Assembly: GCF_964204645.1 (NCBI RefSeq)
Contig: NC_134027.1
Location: 3,150,485-3,214,484 of the forward strand
DNA length: 64,000 nt
Direction of reading: 5' to 3'
Source: Tubulanus polymorphus
Taxonomy: Eukaryota > Nemertea > Palaeonemertea > Tubulaniformes > Tubulanidae
Position 1 is the first letter of the stretch, and every line of letters starts with the position of its first letter. A model generated the notes under the pieces. The model saw nothing but the letters and a program-made list of their open reading frames with translations. It did not search any database and was not told the DNA's origin. The position numbers and the translations under genes are program-made. This document shows, one piece after another, positions 1 through 10,754 of this stretch.

Positions 1-654
1 GGTCTACTTAAAATAAACTCCTTATATCCAGGAATGACTGATCTTTAGGGACCCTGATATACGGTCGGCCCTTGAGTGAATGATGTTAGTTTAAATTTAG
101 AATGAATTTTTCTATAAAAAGATGATAAGAAATAAAAAAACGATCAATTAATTGAGTTCGATGTTTCGGTTTTTCTTGAACAAGGATCTTCCCGTTGTTA
201 TACAGCAAGTATAGGTCTGAGATAGTATTGTAACTATCTTTCCGCGATGAAATCAATTGATAGATTGGTTGCGAAAATTATTATGCTACAAAGTGAACTG
301 ATTCGGTGCTGCTTCATCAGAGGATGGTGTGGTGGATATATCGGAGAACTGATGAAGAATATATATCTCGTAGCGCATATTAATTAATACTCTTTAACTA
401 CACTTTTCTTTTATCACACCGAGGTAGACCAAGTTTTATTTCTTTGAATGCACATAGATCTAACTTAGATATTTTAGAAATGCTAATTTGTGTCACTTCG
501 TAGAAACTATTTCGAAATGAGACATTTTCCTTTTTGTTGTGGGTGAGCCTCTTTATTTTGCATGTACACACTTTATTTGTCTGTAATTTGTACACGCTAT
601 TATTATATTTGTTTGTTATGTAGCTATGTGCATGTGTTGATTTGTTTATTTCAG
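1..654. other. Upstream or intronic sequence before the first recognised exon
   Basis: I see no convincing coding exon here. The stretch ends in a good splice acceptor (pyrimidines then CAG at 652-654) directly before the first CTTNBP2-like coding exon. It is therefore either an intron after a 5' exon that lies outside the window, or an intron following an untranslated leader. Confidence 0.5.
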
Positions 655-666
655 TTCGTCATCAGC

Positions 667-3600
667 ATGTCTTCTAGTAGTACTCACCTTTCTGATTTTG
701 TTTCAATCGACATGGACGATACTGAAACTATAGATCTGAATTCTGCAGGTAAAAGTCCATTAGTTGATGTTCTAACCTGCCTGCTGCTCTTAGCCAGTCA
801 CAATTTCCATTTCCTGCGGTAGAAGCTATTTATTTTTAGATTTTTATTAACTGGTAATTTTTTGAAAAATCACTAATGAATATTTTTGTGGATTATATAA
901 CAGTGTTTGATTATTTATGCTTAGAATAAAAAGGTAGGTTCAACTGCTTCAATATACAGGAAAAACATCATATAGAACTCTAGATGAAAGTATAAGTGAA
1001 TTCCTTTGCCATGCTTCCTGATATCTCTACCCTGTAGAAATAAATATACAGCGAAAATTGACTTGTTTCCTACTGCCTCCTACGCACAGTAATAGTTTGT
1101 TGGCTTGATTCACCGAGGACTCGCTCTAGAGATACAGAGCTGGGTATTAATACTACACCGCGCGCTGTAGCATATCGCTCAGGTATGCTCTCATCAATAA
1201 AGTGCCTTGTGAACTTGTGAGCAAGAATTCTTCCACGCATTTTTCGACCGTTATGCATTTCGTCCAATATTCCGCAGTTTATTTATTTGATATGTGTAAG
1301 ATTAGCACCCGTATGATGTTAATGCTATGCTATAAATATTTGTTTATGCATTAAACGGATAAAAAACGGCCATAGGAACTGATTGCATTAGTTTCTTGTT
1401 ACTGATGTTAAATGACTCATTCAGCCATCTGCTACGAGTTTTACTCCTTTCACACACACTAATGTAGCAATTCTACGCTTCACTACTTAAGATATATGAT
1501 ATGATGTATATTCAACAATCACTGCTCTGAAATCCTCTCTATCACCAAAATGTATTTTTTATCTCGAAATATACCCTCATCGTATAAGCCCGTATGGTAC
1601 ATGTATTTAACCAAAAACATTGTTACTGTAATTTGAAAGGTAATTTTTATATCAGTATTTATAAGTATAATTCTGGGTAAAAAGGGTTTTTATGTGCACT
1701 GACCATGACATGTAAATATTTTTCTACTCGTAAGAAACAAGTCTCGAAATGCAAACTACCACAAAGCGTATTGCGAGAAACTCGTGTTACAGACATCTGA
1801 CTACCGGTAGCTAAATGTTGGTTTTATTTTCAATTATTTTCAGGTGAGAGTAGTGCACCTTCAGTAGATCTCTCATCAAATCTCCACTCTTCTCCTTTAC
1901 ATACTTCAGCAGCTTCAGGCGACTACGCTCAACTTTTAAGTTTAGTTATAGATAATCACAATGACACTATAGACGTTAATGAAACCCTTAAAGATGGTGC
2001 TACTGCTATTCACTGTGCAGCTGAAAATGGACATGAAGGTATACATATTTACAATTCACATACGTTTTCCTAATGAGGGGTCAGAGCGTGCAAATGCCCT
2101 TCTGGGCCATTGTGCCTTTTTGAAATAATAAAAAATATTTTTTTACTAACATGAATATTTTTACTTACACCAAATTCTAGCCAGTCATTTTTGTGTTCTA
2201 TTTAAAAAACCATTGCGGCAGTGTATGATAGAACCTAGTGAATTTGACCCTTTTAATTAAAGTCTAAGAGAAATTAGACCCCCTTTGATTCATATAGTAT
2301 TTGTCCAGTTGAATCATAGTGGTGCGTTTTTTGGTGTTTTGTTAAATTTTTTTTTTAATGTACAGATTGTTTGCGACTATTATTGCAACATGGTGGAAAT
2401 ATAAATGCTAGAAGAGATGACAAACTAACACCGTTACACGCTGCATCTGGAGCGGGACATGAGAAAATTGTTCTGATACTTCTGAGCCACGGAGCCCACG
2501 TTAATGAAATAGACCAATCGGGCAGAACCTCTCTATATTGGGCTGCTCGACATGGACACTGTGGTGTATGTTCATTGCTTATTAATCACTCAGCTCGGAT
2601 AGATATTGTTAACTTTGTAAGTATCATTACTATCTCTATAGGACTGTACTGTTACTGTTTAATTCTGCATTTAGATTCATTTTAGTGGCTTTCAGGGGTT
2701 TATGTAAAAATGACAGGAGTGGCAGCCCCTCTAACACCTCCTGTGGAGAACACTTGTTTAGCCGTGATAACTTGAAAATGTGAATACTTATCTATGTACA
2801 TCTGGATCCAGTTATTTAAGTGGGTGGTTATGTTTGACTGGAGGGTTAAGACTAGTTTCGGTAGACTAGAGAACTGATGGAACTGGGTCCTGCTGCACTT
2901 GTAAAATTTGACTGACTAATGAATGTTTTTTGCAGGCTGGATGGGGTGTACTTCACGCAGCTATTAATGGTAACCACAATGATTGTTTAGAACTACTGTT
3001 GAATCATATCACAAAACATGAATTGTACAAACACTTGTTAAACAGCGGAGATGCTGATGGTCTGACCCCTGTTCATTTAGCAGCCATGAAAGGAGACACG
3101 GTCAGTAGTTTTACATCAAGGAATATTTCTATAATAGATTCTAATCATTCGGTTTAAATGTGAATTACTAATTTCTCATATTGTAAAGGCATCGTTGGAG
3201 ATTCTGGTGAAAGAAGCCGACCTCGATTTAGAGAAAAAAGACCACTACGGACGTACGGCGTTCGATCTCGCTTCTGAAACGTGTTCGGTTTATCTGTCGA
3301 CGGCGGGATTAGTTTGTAGAGAACGACATTGTACTGTATGCATCGAACCGGATCATTTAAACCATCCAACTCTACACAACTCCTCTCCATTCATAGTCGG
3401 CACTGTTTGTATAACTGTGGAAACTTCATGGCCGTCGCTAGAGGGAACACTTAGTGATTTGTTTTTAAATCACTTGACTATCATATCTAAGGGCTTCCAT
3501 TCGAAGAGTGACAGCAAAAATAACAACCACATTAAGAAATCTCCCGATGCTCCGCCTATGCTTGGCCTGACATTAAACAGTATTAAATACTTTTGTATGG

Positions 3601-6246
3601 GTGAGTTGAAATACTATTTTATGCGCGAGTTAATTTGACAAGTTTGAAAGAAATTCATCGTCTTTGAATTGAAGAACATTACAATATTTGACAGGTCAAC
3701 ACCACTGGTCACCTGGAACACCATCAGAATATACGCCGTATGATATCTTGATCACTCACAACGCACAACAGATAACTGTTAGTCTGTTCGGTAAGTATAT
3801 CACTTCAGATTTATGGTTTCATATCTACATGAATTCTAACTTTGCTTTTATATGCATTACAGGTTGGGAAGATAACTGTCAAGATTCTTTAGCCTACGAG
3901 ATGCTACTACCAGCAACCACTTTACAAAATTACTTAAGACTCGTAAGTTCAATAAACTTAAGTGAGAATGATATTTTGGTGGTGACCCTGGTCTTCATTT
4001 CTCTGTCTTATTTTCAAAGGCTGAACAATATCGAAGCGTTGTATTTTATGGTCCTGGTGGAACTGGTAAAAGTTACCTGGCTAGACGATTGGCTGATTGT
4101 ATACAGGTATTTACAATAATAATAGTAATAATAATAATAATGATACTGATACTAATTTATTATTCAAAAGCGCTTAACATTAAGGAGTCTCAAAGCTCTT
4201 CACAAAATATATTTAAAAGAAATACTAATCATAAGATTCTTTGATGAATATTGTACTTAGAAAATTGTACCTGCTTAATTTACTGTCTTCATCAAGCAAC
4301 GAATAATTGATATTTATTAATTTTCTAAAGACTAAAGAACGACAGAAAGGTTATACGTGCGAAGTAGTTGTCATAACCGTGAACAGTGATTTAAAACAAC
4401 GAGATTTCACATCTCTGCTCATCGAGGAGGGAGTATTGCTGGAACAAGACGTTACCGATGTTCCCTCGTACACACCTGTCTTAGTATTAGACGACCTCAG
4501 TAAGATTTGTTTGTCCGAGATTCTGCGAGATCTTCTCAGTTTGATCGAGAAAAAAGGTGCTGAGAATTCGGTATCATTCGTACGGGGTAAGTCGAGAGTT
4601 GAATTACGATTTGATTATGATGTTTTAAAGCCAGCCGTAGAATGAAATTTTGTTCGTTTATGTTTAGGCGGTAAGGAGCGTTCCTACTATCTTCCATCAA
4701 ATTGTTATATAATTGGAACAATGGACAGGAGCAGGTAAGTTGATACACATAACTCATAAGAATAATTCTCTTTTGAATGTTTGTATGATGCACTGTCAGC
4801 CAAGACTATTGATATCCATATAGGGGTCATTCATTTATTACGTACGCATAAAATTTGAATTTTTCAACCCCCCTCCCCCTCTGTACGCAATATCGGCCAT
4901 TTTTTCATATACATTATGCATTACAGTACGCAATTGCACTGACACCTCCCCCCTCCTCTAATGCGTACGTAATAAATGAATGACCCCATAATATAAGTGT
5001 AGTGCAGTATGGGTATATGATATAAACGTTTCCATAATATATGTAATAACAATGATAAGTGTAGTCAACTGTATGTATCATTTGGATGTATTTTCAGGTC
5101 TACTGGAATTGAACTATCTGTTCAGCAGCTATTCCGATGGGTTCATTGTCGAATTGATACCGAACCTTACTGCAGTTTGTTATCACGATACTTCACACGT
5201 AGCCTCATACATATCTACGGAGGTCAGTATCCACCTGTGGATTGTACTGTTCATCAGGCTCTACAGTGGACGACTAGAGTATGGCATCGTCTGAACGAAG
5301 CATTGGGGAAACTAGGCCTTCCAGAAATAGTGTTCGGACCCACACATTTCTTATCATGTCCAGTAGAGATTGGGAAAGTTACTTCAGTTTTCAGGTAAGA
5401 ATATCCAGGATATTGAAAATATAAATGAATTCTATAATTGCGGTATGCACAGTAAACCTCGCGTAACTCTGACAACTCTGGTACTGGAAAAATAAGTCTT
5501 ATTTTGTTGGCTATGTCCGAGTTAGGCAAGGTTATTGTATTAGATAAAAAGTTGACCATGAGATGATTTGATAATTGTTTGTGTTTCTAGATGGATGAGT
5601 TTATTCTGGAATCGAGTTGTTGTGCCTCTGGTTACCGATGCTGTTATACGCGGAGCGACCAGTGATTCAGAATCGAGTAACCACGAGAAGGTCGCTAACA
5701 CGACCCTGTACGTGCTTCTACAGAGAGCGGTTTTACCCGGGTGTCCGATCAATGAAGAGGAAAAGGAAGAATACATGGCTGGTTTTCAGGGTTATAACGA
5801 GCTGGAAATGTTGCTGAAAGCTGACAATTCTCCGCACGAATCATCGAGTTTACCTTCATCACCTACAACTGAGTCTCAATCCGATACACAAGGACATTAC
5901 GCGCTGTTAGTATTCAAATAGAAATGACGGATTATTCAATAGGGATGTCATTTATTTGTGTTTGATTCGAATTTCCGTTGTTGTTTTTTGCAGTGGTCAT
6001 TTAACGTGGGCCGGACGTGGAAAGAAAAAACACAAGCGAACGAACACGAGTCACTTCGACATCCAGAAATCGAAACCTTCTCGAATTCCTAATCTTGTAG
6101 CGATCCATAAGTCGACGAAAAAGCATCCCGAGAATGGAGCGAGGACGGGTTCCTCGGCATCAGTAGGAGCAGTAGGAGATACTACAGTTATCACACAGCC
6201 TCAGCATAGTATCATTGAACAAATGAAATTATCAGCAGCTGAATAG
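667..6246 (+). CDS. CTTNBP2: CTTNBP2-like ankyrin-repeat and P-loop protein
   Basis: Coding exons: 667-748, 1844-2038, 2366-2616, 2936-3100, 3189-3600, 3695-3790, 3863-3942, 4020-4106, 4331-4586, 4668-4734, 5098-5394, 5591-5905, 5994-6246. All junctions keep phase, giving 851 residues. Ankyrin repeats fill about residues 35-260 (TPLHAA, GRTSLYWAARHGH, TPVHLAA). A nucleotide-binding domain follows, with Walker A GPGGTGKS at 438-445, a Walker B-like LVLDD at 507-511 and YIIGTMDR beyond it. The C-terminus is basic and Ser-rich. Vertebrate CTTNBP2 binds cortactin at the cell cortex and in dendritic spines; it carries an N-terminal coiled coil before the ankyrin repeats. That coiled coil is not seen here. 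The exon acceptor at 655 leaves the frame open upstream of Met667, so the true start may lie outside the window. The family call rests on ankyrin repeats followed by this P-loop; it could be a paralogue or an ankyrin-NTPase relative. Confidence 0.75.
4823..4987. mobile_element. MITE with perfect 27-bp terminal inverted repeats
   Basis: Lies in an intron of the CTTNBP2-like gene. The left end 4823-4849 begins GGGGTCATTCATTTATTACG. The right end 4961-4987 is its exact reverse complement. The 165-bp element is flanked on both sides by ATA, a likely 3-bp target duplication. It has no coding capacity. The superfamily is not assigned; a 3-bp duplication would fit a PIF/Harbinger-type element. Confidence 0.85.
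5450..5537. repeat. Short pogo/Tigger-like inverted-repeat remnant
   Basis: An intronic segment starting CAGTAAACCTCGCGTAACTC. Its far end reads, on the opposite strand, CAATAACCTTGCCTAACTCG. The imperfect terminal repeats resemble the CAGT-AACCTCG ends of pogo/Tigger non-autonomous elements. Only about 88 bp remain. Confidence 0.5.
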
Positions 6247-7502
6247 ACTCTAGTCATTCAACCATACAAATATACCAACACTGCCAAATTATCTAAGGAG
6301 ATTGAATGATAGCCTGTCTATATTCTTCATACTATAGCAGCATTCACACAAGATTCTGGGATTAGGAAGTACCGCACTTACGTGGTGCCAATTTGCCAGA
6401 ATTTCAGTTCTGTACTTAAAAAGCCACGAATAGGCCTCGAATTATGTAACCATGTGAGCTACCATACAGAAATCCTCTCGTGGACGCTGCTTATGTCAGA
6501 ATTATTGTAATCGTGTGGTAATGATTTGTGGATATATACCTAATATTGTAATGTCTCTACGAAAAACTGATCGTATGCACAGATGAACCTGTTACTTGAC
6601 TAGTTTTTAATTGCTGGAATCGTGATGAATTTCGTTACACATTTTTTCCCACTGTACAAATGAACAATTGATGTAGTCACTGAAACAAATCAGAGTGTAC
6701 TGGTATATTATTATTTTATTTTCCAACCCTAGTTATGTACATTTTGATTTTATTCATAGCCCTCGATTCGTTGGGTTTGTTTCAGAGTTTTACCCGTATC
6801 AGCAGATTCACTCAGCAAACGTTTATTTCATTTACCACATTTTTATTTAACTGTAGCCCTGAATCGTTAGAAAGTCGCTAACATTGTGAAAACATCGGTT
6901 TGAATATTTAATATCCGTTTACTTTTGTACAATTGATGTTATTTTAAAGGAGATGTGGATAGAATAATATATAAATAATTTATTATTACATTTATTAAAT
7001 TGAGTCTTAGTAATTTTTTGATAAAGGACATTGTCTTTAGTTGGAGGGAGGTTCGTGTTTCCTTTGTGTATCGATAATAATGAGTGCGAATAACATTAAG
7101 TTCATCCAGTCGAAGATTCTCGGAACTTTCTTCATACGACTTGTAATATCAGCAGTTGGAGAACACTGACATCATGTATGTCCTGCCCGAATATCATGGT
7201 TTTAACCCTCAACCTCTGAGTGAGTCCGACACCCTTCTCTACAAAGATGTAACGTATTTAAGCCTTTCTACAAATCATGAAATTGAACTTCAAAAATAGT
7301 AATTTATTAAATCTTCAGTAACATGATTAATTGTCTAAAATAATTCATTGAACAACAGAAAATTTATCTTAAAAAATAACCACAATAAACTATTAATCGA
7401 TGCATTTTTCCAACTTAAAAATCAACAACATTGAATAACTGATGAAATACCCTGAAGAACGCTAGAACTACTAGTATAACAAACAATCCGTACAAACAGT
7501 GA
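6247..7502. other. Convergent intergenic region / 3' UTRs
   Basis: This holds the 3' untranslated sequence of the CTTNBP2-like gene (+) and of SMPD3 (-). It is AT-rich, with near-consensus poly(A) signals (ATAAATAAT region around 6970). No open frame looks coding, and I found no obvious repeat. Confidence 0.6.
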
Positions 7503-9883
7503 TTATCTGTTTACTGTAAATGTCATAGAGCATGGAATGTGGTCAGTAAAAGTTGAAGCGGCTGTGATGAATGAAAACTCTTCCACTGACTAAAATGAAA
7601 GATAGCAGTCTTGTATTCCAGATCGAAAATATTCATCTACATCAATATCTACCGGAACTTACTAGGTCAATTTTATTAGGGGGACGGTAGAGGATGTTAT
7701 CCAACTTGCGTTTACCATTAAACTCAGGCATTCCATCAGTAGCTTTCTTTCTGTATACGCTTTCAACAAAATACTGACGTAAACCGTCATTTTCCATAGT
7801 TCTAGAAAGAAAATGTGATCTTCGTTTTAACTATTTATTCATTACCAGCCACACATTAGAAAGGTTTATCTCACCTCTTCAATCCATCAGGTGTCGAGAT
7901 AAGTTTCATATGAATGTCATCCGTGATCAGCTTCGTACCTAGAAAGTGTAATCCATAAAGAGTATCAAGGCAGCCACTTTCCGCCAATTTACAAATTCCC
8001 TGAGTTTCCCACCATTTTTCTAGTATAACAAAAAAATTCCCCGAGTGAATCAAATTCCCTTTTTGAGTATTGCAAATTTTGTAAAATGTCCTGTTTTTTC
8101 CAGGTCAGGCCCACCCTGATCATACATGTGTTTGGCATTTCATTTTGCGGTGTAAGTTATTTACCTACTACCCATGGTTTATATTCGCCTCTGTCATTAA
8201 CGCAAGGATCGCAATAAGAATCAAATATTGAATGTTTCCAATTCGCTTCCTCTCCTACAGAAAATGAGTATCAAATTTTACATTACGAGAAGTTGAACAA
8301 AAGCTACAAATGTTATATATCGAAATGCATCAACATTATTTACCTAATGACATACGATCGAAATTGAAATCTCCGCAAAGAATATCGAACAGTACAACTT
8401 CGTCTTCTACTTTGGTAGCTCGTTGAAATAGTTCGATTTCACACAATACAGCGTCCATCTGTAAACAGCGTATTTCTCCTACCATAGAAATATAAATATT
8501 TTGAAAATGTAAAAATCACTGTATCATATTTTTGCCCAAGAAATCAGTATATACAATGTAGTTGTGCTATTCTCTTCTTGAACCCGGTCTGGCTGGAAGT
8601 GTTGTATGTTGTAATTTGGGAAAGGATAGGATGGCGCCTTATAAATTGAAGGCCTTATAAATTGAAGAAAGAACTATTTCCGGTGTAGAGATATCACGGA
8701 GGGGTTGCGGGGTAGGGAATTCCATTCGATGGGTGCAAATGTCCCGAATACACATGATCTAACTTACGTCCGAATTGCTGCAGATGCGTATTAGCGATGT
8801 ATCCAACCAGTTTCTTGTTCGAACTTGTTTGTCCAAGATCAATCTGCGTATTATAAGATTAACACAAAATTACGACGAATTCATGAATTTTCTTTGAAAG
8901 GGACCGTCGATTGAAGAGATTACCTTAGCCATCAATACACCTTTCGACAGGAATTTCTCTTTTCCTTCACAAGCCCAGAACCTCTTGAAGTCGGCGTCTG
9001 TGATCGGATATCGACTGGCGATAAACAAACCACTGTTCAATAACTGAACGCAGGATTTACATCCAGCATCGTGTAACATGAAGCCAAAACTTTCGCTCAG
9101 AATCTCTCTTAGAATTGCCGAAGCATCGGAATCGAATACTTCTTGTAAACAGAGGAAATCAATTGATTTTGGAAATTTCGTTGATAGAGGATACACGAAA
9201 TCGACGAGGGTCGTGTGTCGTCTGAATCGAGCATTGAATGAGTTACTGTCATCCGTTACAGGCGCTTCTACCATCACTAATTCATCTGATTCTACATCGT
9301 CTCCGTGAATTATAGCTGATGCTATGTTTCGAGCTCTTCTCTTCACGTTGCCCAGATTCTCAGTGCGTGCGATCGCTTCAGGCAGAAGACAAGTATTCGC
9401 CGTTACGACTGTAAATTTGGCATCCTCACCAATTTTCTTGATTTGTTTGCCTTGCTGTTCAATACTCTCTTCGATCGACTTCGTTATTGCGGGTAAATTA
9501 TTTGCTTCCTTTTCTACAGATGTCTCCCCTGGTGCTGATCGCTGAGTTGATTTTTGGCGGATATCTTGGATGCTTGCTGGGTTACAAAGCTCTAAACATT
9601 CGTAGTAAGCGTATGAATTCTTAACCTGCCCGAGAGCAATCCAAAATGGCAATCCTATCAACATTATCGGCGTGAAAATGCAAATGATAACAATCAGAAA
9701 AGGAGCACAGATCATAATGAAACAGTATCTCTCATTGCAGGGTGCATCTCTTTCAGGTGTTGTTTGGATGAACAGCGATATAAAAAAGTTCAGTAAGGAA
9801 TACCACGGGTAGATGAATCCCCAACTAACCCTGTATATCACGTGTAGAAACTTGTTTGAAAAGAGATCTTTTACCAATGCCAT
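7503..9883 (-). CDS. SMPD3: Neutral sphingomyelinase 2 (sphingomyelin phosphodiesterase 3)
   Basis: Exons in transcript order: 9883-8924, 8843-8768, 8478-8344, 8254-8165, 7938-7875, 7801-7663, 7589-7503. All phases agree, giving 516 residues (human is about 655). The enzyme hydrolyses sphingomyelin to ceramide and phosphocholine at Golgi and plasma membranes and acts in exosome budding. Two N-terminal hydrophobic segments (about 12-40 and 53-85) match the membrane-inserted hairpins of nSMase2. Cys pairs that could be palmitoylated follow. The Mg-dependent DNase I-like catalytic domain starts near 157. Its motifs are TANTCLL (N163), CLQEVFD (E248), GYIANTHLQ (N338, H340), CGDFNFD (D382, N384) and FTDH (D504, H505). 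The Met is preceded by an acceptor (CAG 14 nt upstream), so a non-coding 5' exon is likely. Exon 3 was placed at GTAG/GAGAAAT because this restores an IRC motif found in the family. The loop between membrane and catalytic parts is shorter than in vertebrates. Confidence 0.93.
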
Positions 9884-10549
9884 ATTTCATCAGTCTGAAA
9901 ATATGAAATACATCGTATGAGTGAAAACCAATCAAGGCGTCTCGACGACAGGCGCTGGCTGAGTCGTGGTGTGGTACAAGGTCAGAGAAACGTAATGAAG
10001 GATAGGATAGGATAGGGGTTTAAGAAACAATAGGTTGGTCTTCATTCATTCATTTAGTGAAATATAAGGTTTCTTTTAAAATTTCGTATTAATTAGAACT
10101 TAATAGCGTACGTAAATCACCGCCAAATATGCCGAAAATCATTTAGATGCGCAAAACTCAATTCAAAATTGCGCGTACTGTCGCCACAAAACAAAACCAA
10201 TGTCGCGGAACGAAATTAATCTATTGAAATACTGGCAGCACCGTACGGAACTTAAATCCGCGATTCGGGCTGGATAGCGATAAGTTCAATGATTGGCCGG
10301 CCCTCAGATTTAAACTTCCCATCTATCGATTGTCTGATACCGGAGTAGTAACAACAAATGTAAAACAATATAGTAATCGTATCTGGGTCGGCATCTCGTG
10401 ACTACAAATTCCCGCTCCCGGGCACTGGGCCGGAGAGGCCATGACCGGACCACAGGCAAACTGACATGGCGTTTCACTTTCGGGCTTTTGTAGATTCGAA
10501 TCAATAGGTTGAGACAGAAAGATTATGGTAGTTAGAAAGTTTCCATGTT
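9884..10549. other. Intergenic: SMPD3 5' side
   Basis: Probably holds SMPD3 leader and promoter sequence, and the end of the upstream gene's transcript. There is a short GGATA tandem run near 9993-10016. The short open frame at 10310-10504 has no recognisable content. No TATA-type promoter was identified. Confidence 0.4.
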
Positions 10550-10555
10550 TTTATT
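10550..10555 (-). terminator. Poly(A) signal AATAAA for the C45 gene
   Basis: TTTATT on the + strand reads AATAAA on the minus strand. It lies about 200 nt past the C45-like stop codon and is the first canonical signal I saw there. Confidence 0.45.
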
Positions 10556-10754
10556 CGATAAAATTCACCAACACTTATTAGGTCAATTTAGAAATTATCG
10601 AGTTTAAGTGTGATATCTGGAATTCCGCCAAGGCTCGGCCGTTTTGATGTGTACACTTCCAAGTTTTCATTTGCTAAATCAAAAATTGCTGAAAATTGAT
10701 TTAAAAAACTATATATTTCATTGCATTATTGATTTATATGATGAACAATCTGAG

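Noticed and set aside
562-666. Upstream Met extending the first CTTNBP2-like exon
   Set aside because: The extension crosses a strong acceptor at 652-654 and encodes a Cys/Tyr/Leu-rich stretch typical of intron translation.
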